This document shows positions 7,674-15,608 of a stretch of 43,830 nucleotides of DNA, piece after piece. The stretch is from the NCBI GenBank assembly GCA_900546115.1, contig URBQ01000023.1, positions 1-43,830 of the forward strand. The letters are read 5' to 3'. Source of the DNA: an uncultured Collinsella sp. (GTDB taxonomy: Bacteria; Actinomycetota; Coriobacteriia; Coriobacteriales; Coriobacteriaceae). The notes below the pieces were generated by a model. It did no database searches. It was not told where the DNA came from and worked only from the letters and a program-made list of their open reading frames with translations. Both the position numbers and the translations under genes were made by a program. Within the stretch, counting starts at the first letter, position 1; the number at the start of each line of letters is the position of its first letter.

Positions 7674-8363
7674 TTATAACCGTGAGATCTGGTGAGTGAG
7701 CAGACCCGTCGGAATCTGCGGCGCGCCGCCGCTGACCTGCGCGGTGGGGAACAGCACGGCTACAGCAAAGTTGAACGGCTCTTTGCCAGAGTAGGCGCCG
7801 GCAGTGCGGGCCTCGTCGGCCAGAATCTGCGATGCCCCAGCCAGCGCGGCAGCGTAGGTGGGGTCGTCTGCCGGCGTCGGCTCCGGTGCCTGGTCGAGCA
7901 TGGCTCGGATGGCGGCAACAGCGTCCTCGCGCTTGACCTCCCACACGCGATGTGAAATGCCGGCGGGGTCGGTGACGGCGTAGAGCGAGGCGCCCTCTTT
8001 GGCGGCGCCCAGGATGATGCTCATGACGGGAGAGGCCTCGTAGGCGAGCGACACGGGACGGGGCTGTACCTTGAGGTCGGCGATTGCTCGCGCAGCGGCG
8101 AGTGCGTCGATGCTCTCGGCGGCAGCCTCGTCGCTACCTGTCAGTACGTTAACCGGGCAAATCGCCACGACACCTGTCACGCGACCCGGCTCGCCCGAGC
8201 ATTCGTATACGTAATACGCCGCACCCGGGTCCTTGAGCATGAGCCCATCGGCAATGGCTCCGCGCAGAGCATCGTTGCCGCTCAGGATGCTGCCCATTGC
8301 AGGCAACGCCTCGAGCACGCGGTCCTGAGCCGGGCGGATGCAGGGAAACGGAAGTGCTTTCAT
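7674..8363 (-). CDS. DUF1015-like protein, short form
   Basis: A 229-residue protein with features of the DUF1015 family: an N-terminal IRPAQDRVLEALPA, then AYYVYECSGEPGRVTGVVA, which matches the YYVYRQ...TGIVA strand pair of that family. Typical DUF1015 proteins are about 400 residues, so this is a short or diverged form, with a loss mainly of the C-terminal half. Function is not established. DUF1015 genes often lie beside serA and serC in anaerobes, and the serC-serA operon is 2.8 kb away here, separated by two unrelated genes. The ATG at 8363 has an AGGA site. The gene is downstream of the M20 peptidase on the same strand (39-base gap), so the two may be co-transcribed. Confidence 0.75.
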   Translation of the reverse strand: MKALPFPCIRPAQDRVLEALPAMGSILSGNDALRGAIADGLMLKDPGAAYYVYECSGEPGRVTGVVAICPVNVLTGSDEAAAESIDALAAARAIADLKVQPRPVSLAYEASPVMSIILGAAKEGASLYAVTDPAGISHRVWEVKREDAVAAIRAMLDQAPEPTPADDPTYAAALAGASQILADEARTAGAYSGKEPFNFAVAVLFPTAQVSGGAPQIPTGLLTHQISRL

Positions 8364-8402
8364 GGGCGGTCCTAACGCGCGAGTCGGTTTGTTCGCGGCT
8401 TA

Positions 8403-9623
8403 TTATGCCCCAACTTGGCCGTTCGCGTCCCAGAGCACGTTATCGGCGAGCGCGATTAGCACCTGCTGACAACGATTGATATCGGCGTGGGGCACATACT
8501 CGTTGGGCTTGTGTGCGAGCGCGAGCGATCCGGGGCCGTAGCTCATACAGTTGCGGTTGCCCGTCTTGCCAGCAATGACGGCGGTATCGGTGTAGCCGGT
8601 AAAGAAGCCGACGGTCGTGTCCGCGCCTGTCACATCGTCTGCTGCGCGCTTGAGTGCAGCTAGAAGGGGAGAGGCTGGATCGCGCTCGATGGCGGGGCGG
8701 TCGCCTGTCGCGGTATAGCTTCCATGGCAGCCGGGGACCGCGGCTTCGGCAGCGACAATGGCCTGCTCTACCATGCGCGTCGCGGCGGCCGTATCAGTCG
8801 GCGGGGTCAGGCGCATATCGACCCAGACCTTAGCGTGGTCGGGCACGACATAGGGACGGTAGCCACCCTCGATCTGTCCAAACGTGATGGTCGATGGCCC
8901 CAGCTCCTCATGTAAAGGTAGCGTCGCAAACGTGCGACGAAGCGAGCACACGACCTCGGCCATGGCGGCGACGGCGTCGGCGCCCTTCCAAGGCTGGCTT
9001 GCATGAGCCGTGACGCCGGCCATCTCGATCTCGAACCACGTACGCCCCTTGTGCGACACCTGGATCTGTCCGTCGGTGGGTTCGGTGTCCAGCACCCATT
9101 CGCGCGAGCCGACCCAGCCAGCATCGATCGCGGCCTCTGAGCCGCGCATGAAGTCTTCCTCGTCGACCGAGCAGATGAGCGAAAAGCCGCGGCGTGGCAG
9201 CGCGCCATCCGACGCCACGCGCTCGAGCGTATGGACCAGTGCGGCAATGGCGCAGGCCAGGCCACCCTTCATATCGCAGGCACCGCGGCCGTAGAGCTTG
9301 CCGTCGCGCACAACCGCCCCAAGCGGTGCGATACCTGCGTCCCAGCCATCGCCCAAGGTGACGGTATCCATGTGGCAGATATAGACCAGCCGCGGCTCGT
9401 CGCTTTGGCCCGGCACGGTGACTTTAAGGTTGCGGCGCCCGGGCAGCACTTCGAGCTCCTCAATCTGCACGGCATCGAGCGCAGAACTATCAAGTTGTGC
9501 CAGCTGCTGCTCAATGAGCCTCTTAATGAAGCGCTCAATTTCATCCTCATACGCGCCCGGGTCTGAGCTGTCAATCTTCACAAGGTCCTGCGCAAGCCGC
9601 CAGGCAAAGTCCTCATCAACCAT
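8403..9623 (-). CDS. M20-family metallopeptidase (ArgE/DapE/CPG2-like)
   Basis: A 406-residue zinc hydrolase. YICHMDTVTLGD supplies the first His and Asp ligands, GRGACDMKGG the bridging Asp, and CSVDEEDFMRGSEA the catalytic Glu pair. A dimerisation/lid domain follows (WFEIEMAGVTAHASQPWKGADAV), and AHKPNEYVPHADI provides the last His. These motifs fit the ArgE/DapE/carboxypeptidase G2 group, which cleaves amide bonds of N-acyl amino acids or dipeptides; the substrate cannot be told from sequence. I start at the ATG at 9623, which has a GTGAGG site upstream; a TTG ten codons further out is also possible. It is divergent from the nuclease-like gene at 9778. Confidence 0.85.
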   Translation of the reverse strand: MVDEDFAWRLAQDLVKIDSSDPGAYEDEIERFIKRLIEQQLAQLDSSALDAVQIEELEVLPGRRNLKVTVPGQSDEPRLVYICHMDTVTLGDGWDAGIAPLGAVVRDGKLYGRGACDMKGGLACAIAALVHTLERVASDGALPRRGFSLICSVDEEDFMRGSEAAIDAGWVGSREWVLDTEPTDGQIQVSHKGRTWFEIEMAGVTAHASQPWKGADAVAAMAEVVCSLRRTFATLPLHEELGPSTITFGQIEGGYRPYVVPDHAKVWVDMRLTPPTDTAAATRMVEQAIVAAEAAVPGCHGSYTATGDRPAIERDPASPLLAALKRAADDVTGADTTVGFFTGYTDTAVIAGKTGNRNCMSYGPGSLALAHKPNEYVPHADINRCQQVLIALADNVLWDANGQVGA

Positions 9624-9777
9624 ATGCAACCTCACAATCAGTCTGCTTTCCAAACCGATTGTAAGCCTCTTGAGAGATCCGCGGCGTGCGCGCAGCGGTA
9701 TTTACCGTTCGCAGGCCGAGCCAGCGCGTTTGCCGTCCAGGCGGGTTTACGAACGATGCGGTGGGTACGTACCCTTC

Positions 9778-10827
9778 ATGGACGACATGCTGTGCGACAT
9801 ATCTGCCTTTCGGTATCACCGGATACCTCCACAGGTCTTGGCAATAATGCCGGACCTGCCCGATTCTGCGGACGATCCGCGCAGGGAGCACCTATGTGAG
9901 CATCCGCTCGTCACGCATTTCCTGGGCACCCCGTTACACGTGTTGGCGCAGGGCAGCTGCGGACGTAAGGGCGATCGCATTGTCAGGCATGTTTGGAACG
10001 GGGAGAGGCCGTTTGATTCCGTGCGGCAGACGGAGTTTGGCTTCGATGTTGCGTCCCCACTCTTTACCCTGCTGACCCTGGCTTCCTCGGTCTCAAACGA
10101 GCGTCTAATCATGTGCATGTATGAGATGTGCGGCACCTTTGCCGTGTGCAAGATTGCGCCTCAGGTAAAGTCGGCACTTGAGCAGGCATATGGGAGCCGA
10201 TGGAGTGACGCACGGTCGGGCTGGGAAAACGTAAAGGATGTCTCGGGGAATCCAACGGACTTGTGGAAACGACCTCCCTTGATCGAGCTCTCTGAGCTTA
10301 CAGAGTTCGTCGATAAGGTCCGGGGGCTCCGCGGCGCTAAATCGTTCATACGAGCCGCGAAATGCATTACGGGGGTGGCAGCATCGCCGCTCGAGGTCCA
10401 GGCTTCGATGCTGTTTGGCCTTACGAGGTTGCGCGGCGGCGAAGGGCTGCGCCTTACCAATAACGTTGAGATTCGTATGACGCGCAGCGCCCGCCTGATT
10501 TCGGGGCTTGATAGGCGCTATGCCGATATCCTGCTGGCAAATAAGGACGGCAGCCGAGAGTGTCTGGTTGAATGCCAGGGTAAAGCCATTCACGGATCCA
10601 TTGAATCCAAGATTTCGGACTCCGATCGAACGACGGCCTTGCAAGCCATGGGATATCCCGTCGTTCTGATGACCTATGGTCAGCTGGCCGACTTCGATGC
10701 CTTCCGCGTGGTGATGGAGCTCATCATGTCCTATCTCGATGTGCCGCTGAAAGACAAGACGCCGCGACAGCAGGAGCTCGAACGGCGGCTTCGTGAGGAG
10801 ATTTTTATCGATTGGGCGGGAATGTAG
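9778..10827 (+). CDS. Orphan nuclease-like protein, paralogue of the 555-1559 gene
   Basis: A 349-residue protein. Near the N-terminus it reads DISAFRYHRIPPQVL, the opening seen in many Coriobacteriia AbiEi-like orphans I recall. In the middle comes ITGVAASPLEVQASML, which aligns with a segment of the first paralogue. The C-terminal part LVECQGKAIHGS...DRTTALQAMGYPVVLMTYGQL is the DUF559/Vsr-like pattern: an acidic strand, an invariant H/Q region, then D-R and a strand after GY. The residues differ from the paralogue (ECQGKAIH in place of EYNGFYHD), so catalytic competence is doubtful. The start at 9778 is chosen because upstream sequence overlaps the M20 gene; no strong ribosome site is visible. 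Function is unproven; a DNA- or defence-related role is an inference. Confidence 0.75.
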   Translation: MDDMLCDISAFRYHRIPPQVLAIMPDLPDSADDPRREHLCEHPLVTHFLGTPLHVLAQGSCGRKGDRIVRHVWNGERPFDSVRQTEFGFDVASPLFTLLTLASSVSNERLIMCMYEMCGTFAVCKIAPQVKSALEQAYGSRWSDARSGWENVKDVSGNPTDLWKRPPLIELSELTEFVDKVRGLRGAKSFIRAAKCITGVAASPLEVQASMLFGLTRLRGGEGLRLTNNVEIRMTRSARLISGLDRRYADILLANKDGSRECLVECQGKAIHGSIESKISDSDRTTALQAMGYPVVLMTYGQLADFDAFRVVMELIMSYLDVPLKDKTPRQQELERRLREEIFIDWAGM

Positions 10828-11105
10828 TCGCGCGGTGGGTAAACGGTAGCGCGAGCTAGAGTTCTGGTCGCAAAAAGGCTTCAATTTTGCCTTGGAGGGA
10901 CCCTAAAAATGCTATCTAGAATAAGTTGTTTCGGAAAATAGACAGTCAACTTACATTCGGCACATAGAGACCGATTTTTACCTACTAAAGTCCCTGATAA
11001 AGCTGTTTATCAAAGCGGGTGTGCTTAGCGACTGGAGCCTCACTATCGATTATCTGAAAAAACTTGTTCTGGGTATCATTTTAAAGTCGTCCGGAGCAAC
11101 AAAAT
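10828..11105. other. 278-base intergenic region with no gene seen
   Basis: AT-richer than the flanks and without a convincing coding frame. A small hairpin TGATAAA-N2-TTTATCA is present near 10996. No promoter can be assigned with confidence. Confidence 0.4.
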
Positions 11106-11135
11106 CGCCCCCCCGTTTCGTGAATACGGGGGGCG
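11106..11135 (-). terminator. Terminator of the serC-serA operon
   Basis: Arms CGCCCCCCCGT (11106-11116) and ACGGGGGGCG (11126-11135). On the reverse strand the stem is followed by ATTTTGTTG. It lies 40 bases after the serA stop. Confidence 0.85.
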
Positions 11136-11175
11136 AATGGGCTTCGTGGTCTGTCTGGCAGGCTTGGCACCGGCG

Positions 11176-12339
11176 CTATTTAATCACGCGCACGCGATAC
11201 ATCGACGGAATCTGCTTGAGCGCCTCGATCGTGCTGCCGTCCAGGTGCTCATCGGTGTCGAACATGGTGTAGGCGTTCTCGCCAGCGGACTCGTTGGTCA
11301 TGCGCTGCACATTGGCGTTGTCCTTGGCGAGAATGGCCGTGATCTGGCCGATCATGTTGGGCACGTTGGCATGCAGGCAGGCAATACGGCTTGCGGCGCG
11401 CGCCTTGCCCATGCTGCAGGCGGGGTAGTTGACGCTGTGCGCGATGTTGCCGTTTTCCAGGTAATCCTTGAGCTCGCTGATGGCCATGTCGGCGCAGTTG
11501 GCCTCGGCCTCGCCGGTGCCGGCGCCCGAATGCGTGGTGATAAACGTATTGGGCATCTTGACGGTCTTGGGCGTGGCAAAGTCGCAGCTAAACCAGCTGA
11601 GCTTGCCCTCGCGCAGGGCGGCGTCGACGGCGTCTTCGTCAATGATGGTCTCGCGCGCGTAGTTGATGAGCACGGCGTCGGGCGCTAGCAGGTTAATCTG
11701 CTCGGTGCTGATCATACCGATGGTGTCGGCCTTGCTGGGCACGTGCACGGTGAGGTAGTCGCAGCCGCGGCACAGATCCTCGAGCGTGCCCACGCGCTGC
11801 ACCTCGCGGCTCAGCACCCACGCGTGCTCGACGGAAATGAACGGGTCGTAGCCGTAGACGTCCATGCCCAGATCGACACAGGCGTTGGCGACCTTGGAGC
11901 CCACGTTGCCCAGGCCGATGACGCCAATGCGTTTGCCCTTGAGCTCGCGGCCCACAAAGGCCTTCTTTGCCTTCTCGGCGTCGACCTGAATCTCGGGATC
12001 GTCGGCGTTGTCGCGTACCCAGTTCATCGACTGCACTACGCCACGGCTCGAGAGCACCAGCATGCCCAGGACAAGCTCCTTGACGGCGTTGCTGTTGGCG
12101 CCGGGGGAGTTAAAGACGACGACGCCCTTCTTGGCGTACTCCTCGACGGGGATATTGTTGACGCCGGCGCCGCAGCGGGCGATGGCGCGGATGCCCTCGG
12201 GAAGCTCGTAGCCGTGCAGGTCGGTCGAGCGCATCAGGATGGCGTCGGCCTCCTCGGCGGTGCTTACAAACTCGTAGCCCTCGCCAAACTCGACTTCGCC
12301 GTCTTTGGTGATGTCGTCGATGGTCTTAATCTTGCGCAT
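11176..12339 (-). CDS. serA: D-3-phosphoglycerate dehydrogenase with ACT domain
   Basis: A 387-residue D-isomer-specific 2-hydroxyacid dehydrogenase. It oxidises 3-phosphoglycerate to 3-phosphohydroxypyruvate, the first step of serine synthesis. The NAD-binding signature GKRIGVIGLGNVGSKVA is near residue 135, the catalytic Arg lies in INYARETIIDE, and TTHSGAGTGEA carries the His of the catalytic relay. The C-terminal 70 residues (ANVPNMIGQITAILA...VIK) form an ACT domain, likely for serine feedback. The short form with a C-terminal ACT domain is common in anaerobic Gram-positives. It follows serC by 71 bases on the same strand; an AAGGAG site precedes the ATG. Confidence 0.95.
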   Translation of the reverse strand: MRKIKTIDDITKDGEVEFGEGYEFVSTAEEADAILMRSTDLHGYELPEGIRAIARCGAGVNNIPVEEYAKKGVVVFNSPGANSNAVKELVLGMLVLSSRGVVQSMNWVRDNADDPEIQVDAEKAKKAFVGRELKGKRIGVIGLGNVGSKVANACVDLGMDVYGYDPFISVEHAWVLSREVQRVGTLEDLCRGCDYLTVHVPSKADTIGMISTEQINLLAPDAVLINYARETIIDEDAVDAALREGKLSWFSCDFATPKTVKMPNTFITTHSGAGTGEAEANCADMAISELKDYLENGNIAHSVNYPACSMGKARAASRIACLHANVPNMIGQITAILAKDNANVQRMTNESAGENAYTMFDTDEHLDGSTIEALKQIPSMYRVRVIK

Positions 12340-12410
12340 GGAAAACTCCTTAGCGGGTTTTGATCTAAACAGGGTGGTCTGAGGTGGCTGGTCGGCCCGC
12401 GCGTTGCGGG

Positions 12411-13535
12411 CTAGTTAGATCGCGGGCTCAAACTATGCTGTGCTTCGAAGTCCTTCATATACGTGGCCAGTGCCTGCACGTCTTCTAGGTCCACGGCGTT
12501 GTAGACGCTGGCGCGCATGCCGCCTATCAGGCGATGGCCCTTGACGTTTTGAATCTGGTGCTCGGCCGCGCCCGCGACAAAGGCGGCATCGAGCTCGGCA
12601 TCGCCGGTGCGGAAGGTGACGTTGGCGATGGAGCGGCTGTCGGCCTGCGCGGTGCCGTGGAACAGTTCGCTGCGCTCGAGCAGGTCGTAGAGCAGATTGG
12701 CCTTGGCCCAGTTGTGCTCGGCCATGGCGGCAAGCCCGCCGGTCTGCTCCACCCAACGGAACACCTTGCCGCACACGTAGATGCCAAAGGTGTTGGGCGT
12801 GTTGAGCATGGAGCCCTTGGCGGCCTGGGTTTTAAGATCCAGGTACTGCGGCGTCTGCGCAAAGGCGGGGCCTTTGGCGATGAGGTCATCGCGTACGATG
12901 ACCACGGTCACGCCCGCGGCGCCGGCGTTTTTCTGCGCGCCGGCGTAAATGAGCCCGTAGCGCTCAACGTCGAGCGGCTGCGACAGAAAGCAGCTCGAGA
13001 CATCGGCGACCAGCGGCACGTCGCCGCAATCGGGCAGCTCGTGGAACATGGTGCCAAAGATGGTGTTGTTCTGGCAGATGTAGACGTAGTCGAGGCCTTT
13101 GCCCGCGGCCTCGGCGGCAATGCGTGCGTTGATGTCGGCCATGGTGGGAATGCGATCGAAATTGGTGTCCTCGGAGCTCGCGAGCAGCACGGCCTCGCCG
13201 TACTTGGAGGTCTCTTGGTGCGCCTTGTTGGCAAAGTTGCCGGTCACGACGTAGCCGGCGCGGCCGCGGCGCATGAGGTTCATGGGAATGCCCGCAAACT
13301 GCAGCGTGGCACCGCCCTGCAAAAACAGGACACGGTAGTTGCCGGGGATGCTCAGCAGGCGGCGCAGGGTTGCCTCGGCGTCGCCGATGATCTGCTGGTA
13401 CATGCTAGATCGATGGCTCATCTCGAGCACAGACATGCCGCAACCGCGGTAGTCCATCATCTCGTCGGCGATCTCGGCGAGCACGCTGGTGGGCAGTGCG
13501 GCCGGGCCAGCTGAGAAGTTGTGCACACGTGCCAT
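12411..13535 (-). CDS. serC: Phosphoserine aminotransferase
   Basis: A 374-residue PLP-dependent class V aminotransferase. It converts 3-phosphohydroxypyruvate and glutamate to 3-phosphoserine. Key segments are NFSAGPAALP at the N-terminus, EMSHRSSMYQ, the phosphate-binding FLQGGATLQF, VADVSSCFLS with the PLP-ring Asp, and YAGAQKNAGAAGVTVVIVRD with the Schiff-base Lys. These are the standard SerC signatures and length. It is the first gene of a serC-serA operon, with its own AGGGGGACC ribosome site. No serB-type phosphatase gene is in the operon; one of the histidine phosphatases in this window could in principle serve, but that is a guess. Confidence 0.96.
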   Translation of the reverse strand: MARVHNFSAGPAALPTSVLAEIADEMMDYRGCGMSVLEMSHRSSMYQQIIGDAEATLRRLLSIPGNYRVLFLQGGATLQFAGIPMNLMRRGRAGYVVTGNFANKAHQETSKYGEAVLLASSEDTNFDRIPTMADINARIAAEAAGKGLDYVYICQNNTIFGTMFHELPDCGDVPLVADVSSCFLSQPLDVERYGLIYAGAQKNAGAAGVTVVIVRDDLIAKGPAFAQTPQYLDLKTQAAKGSMLNTPNTFGIYVCGKVFRWVEQTGGLAAMAEHNWAKANLLYDLLERSELFHGTAQADSRSIANVTFRTGDAELDAAFVAGAAEHQIQNVKGHRLIGGMRASVYNAVDLEDVQALATYMKDFEAQHSLSPRSN

Positions 13536-13671
13536 CTTCTAGGTCCCCCTTATAGTCGTTTGAACGTTCGGGATACTTTAGCACAGTGGAGCGCCAGGCG
13601 CGACCGCATCATGGTAAAACTCGAGTGCGCCGCTATGATTTACAGGATGGTTACATGGGGGAGGGGCGACC

Positions 13672-13845
13672 TTAGCTGATGGCTCGCGTTCGATTTGCCT
13701 CTGCCTTTGCCTGCTCCCAAGGACGCACGCGACCGTTGGTGAGGTCGTCGTAGCCACGAGCGATGGCACGTTGAATGTGATCTTCGCGTTCCTGAATGGT
13801 AGTTAGTGCGCGCGTCTGATCAGAAATAGACTTTACGACAGACAT
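13672..13845 (-). CDS. Small hypothetical protein, 57 residues
   Basis: A short charged protein of 57 residues, starting MSVVKSISDQTRAL and rich in Arg, Glu and Gln, probably mostly helical. The ATG at 13845 has an excellent TAAGGAG ribosome site at the proper distance, which is the main reason to call it. It has the size and charge of an antitoxin-like protein, but no toxin gene is next to it. It lies between serC and the BREX operon, reading away from BREX. Function unknown. Confidence 0.65.
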   Translation of the reverse strand: MSVVKSISDQTRALTTIQEREDHIQRAIARGYDDLTNGRVRPWEQAKAEANRTRAIS

Positions 13846-14031
13846 ATGAAGCTCCTTACATAGAAGCATATGTATAACTCTATGTTGAATATAGCGGAGG
13901 ATGGCGTTGGGCGTGTGCGTGCCTGCATTCGTAAGCGCGGTTGTCTGGCAAGTGTGATTTGGGGCGACCTCGTCAAAGCTTCTGAGCTGCGAAAATGACC
14001 GTTAACCGGATTTAATTTTGTTGCTCAACAT

Positions 14032-14117
14032 TTGACACTCTGGGCGTGGTAACTTTTTTACCAACAGGTATGATTATTGTCATGTGCGCCGCACCTGCCT
14101 GCCGGGTTGCGGCGCAC
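14032..14117 (+). promoter_or_regulatory. Candidate promoter, operator and leader hairpin of the BREX operon
   Basis: TTGACA at 14032 is a good -35 box but a matching -10 at standard spacing is not clear; TATGAT at 14069 is a good -10 without a matching -35. Between them lies a perfect inverted repeat TGGTAA-CTTTT-TTACCA (14047-14063), well placed as an operator. Downstream, GTGCGCCGCA (14084-14093) and TGCGGCGCAC (14108-14117) form a strong leader hairpin before brxA. No BrxR or other regulator gene lies nearby. Confidence 0.5.
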
Positions 14118-14152
14118 TTGTGACAGCCTTTGACACCCTTGGAGCGTGTACT

Positions 14153-14836
14153 GTGGATATAACCACAAAAAGCGTTCGGGGGGGGGTGCTCACCCGCGAG
14201 CAATTCCTCCCGCATGAGATGCGCATCGTCGCTGCCCTTCGTATGCAGGGCGCAAGCGACGAGCAGGTCATTGTACGCGTAAAGAGCGAGAACCTCTTTC
14301 AATATCCCACGGAGCGCATGGTCGCCAACCGCGCAACCGTGTGCCTTCGACGCCTCGACGCCATGGTGCCCACGGACGCCGCATGCGCCGTGCGTGGCAT
14401 CGACTCCAATATCGCCGTCGAGGCCGTGTCATCCCTAACCAGGCTCATGGCATCCGGCACTCCCACGCAGGCGGGCCAGGCCATCTTCTACAGCATGATC
14501 TGCCGCTACGATATCGTGCGCGAGCTCGTGCTCGTCGAGGTAGGGGAGCGCCTACAAAACTTCGATTATGCCTTTACGGCGGTTGACCTCAACGCCTTTA
14601 TGACACGCTTTACCACGGAGTATCCGGACGCGGCCCGCTGGACTGAGGCCACGGTCAAGCGCATTAAGGGCTCGCTCCGCCAGACGCTCCGCCATGCCGG
14701 CCTTATCGGCGAGGGCCAGGGCCCGGAGTCCGAGCGCCTGTCACCACTCTTCCTCGATTCCGATGTCGAGCGAGCCTTGGTTCTGCTGGGCGAGCAGTCG
14801 CTTATCGCGGCCCTTACCGGCAGGGTGGTGATGTAG
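14153..14836 (+). CDS. brxA: BREX protein BrxA (DUF1819)
   Basis: First gene of the BREX operon, 227 residues. It has the DUF1819 character: a leading GGVLTREQFLPHEMRIV, a basic helical middle (LRRLDAMVPTD) and the late RWTEATVKRIKGSLRQTLRHAGLI, which is the best conserved part of the family. BrxA is a small helical protein with DNA-binding reported for homologues; it is needed for defence in some systems. I start at GTG 14153 because a GGAG site sits 9 bases upstream and the earlier open frame runs through the leader hairpin at 14084-14117. The next gene starts one base after its stop, so the two are tightly coupled. Confidence 0.88.
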   Translation: MDITTKSVRGGVLTREQFLPHEMRIVAALRMQGASDEQVIVRVKSENLFQYPTERMVANRATVCLRRLDAMVPTDAACAVRGIDSNIAVEAVSSLTRLMASGTPTQAGQAIFYSMICRYDIVRELVLVEVGERLQNFDYAFTAVDLNAFMTRFTTEYPDAARWTEATVKRIKGSLRQTLRHAGLIGEGQGPESERLSPLFLDSDVERALVLLGEQSLIAALTGRVVM

Positions 14837-14837
14837 C

Positions 14838-15530
14838 GTGGCTCCCGTCAACAACGCCGCTGAACCTGCTATCACCCCGGCGACCGATCTCACCACTAAT
14901 TTCGGCATCCATTCCCGTAAGAGCGTCGTGGCGGCGCATGTCCGCTCCGAGCACGCCCGTCAGGAATTTGAGCGACGCGCGCAGCTTCTGCGCGAGTGCC
15001 TGTGCAGCGAGGACTTTTTGGCCAACAAGGGCATAGGCAATGAGATCGGCTTCCACACCTTTTGCTATGACCCCGCGCTGGAGTTTGAGGCGCGTGCATT
15101 ATTTGACACCCTTTCACGCGATGCCGAGGCCGACAAGCTTCCGTGCACGCTCAAGGTCGTGAACCTCTACGACGCCGTGCTGGCAATTCTCGAAAAGCGC
15201 CGTGTCCTTAAGGCCATCCCACGCCAAGAGGAGCGCCGCGGTACCCAGCGCGTGCTCGAGGACGTGGCCAAGTTCGCCTCGCCCGAGAAAGTCGCCGCGT
15301 ACATCCTTGAGCAGACCGAGCCGCACGCGCCTGGAGACGTCGTTCTCCTCACCGGCGCGGGCGAGGTCTTCCCATTCTTTCGCATGCACACGCTTCTCCA
15401 TTGCATGCTTGCGGATTTTGATGAGGTGCCTGTGGTCGCCGCCTATCCGGGCAGTTTCAACGGCTCTTCTTTCCAGCTCTTTAACCGTCTGCCGGCCGAC
15501 AACTACTACCGCGCCATCGATATCTCGTAA
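14838..15530 (+). CDS. brxB: BREX protein BrxB (DUF1788)
   Basis: A 230-residue DUF1788 protein. The C-terminal half has the family hallmark: VVLLTGAGEVFPFFR, then a VVAAYPGSFNGSSF strand-loop and ending RLPADNYYRAIDI. BrxB is a core type I BREX component of unclear biochemistry; it is thought to take part in the methylation and defence complex. Start is GTG at 14838, one base after the brxA stop. The N-terminal 40 residues are less conserved and a later start is possible. It is followed by brxC after a 78-base gap. Confidence 0.88.
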   Translation: MAPVNNAAEPAITPATDLTTNFGIHSRKSVVAAHVRSEHARQEFERRAQLLRECLCSEDFLANKGIGNEIGFHTFCYDPALEFEARALFDTLSRDAEADKLPCTLKVVNLYDAVLAILEKRRVLKAIPRQEERRGTQRVLEDVAKFASPEKVAAYILEQTEPHAPGDVVLLTGAGEVFPFFRMHTLLHCMLADFDEVPVVAAYPGSFNGSSFQLFNRLPADNYYRAIDIS

Positions 15531-15608
15531 GCACGGCTCCCCGCAGGCAAGTCCCTGCCACCGGTAATAACCCTTTGCCATAACGTTCCCAAACCCAAAG
15601 GAGCACCC

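Noticed and set aside
13578..13769. Reverse-strand open frame overlapping the 57-residue gene as a toxin partner
   Set aside because: It overlaps the better-supported small gene in another frame and has no toxin-like features.
14084..14152. brxA starting at GTG 14084
   Set aside because: This stretch forms a strong hairpin and the GTG at 14153 has a well-placed GGAG site; the extra residues do not resemble BrxA.
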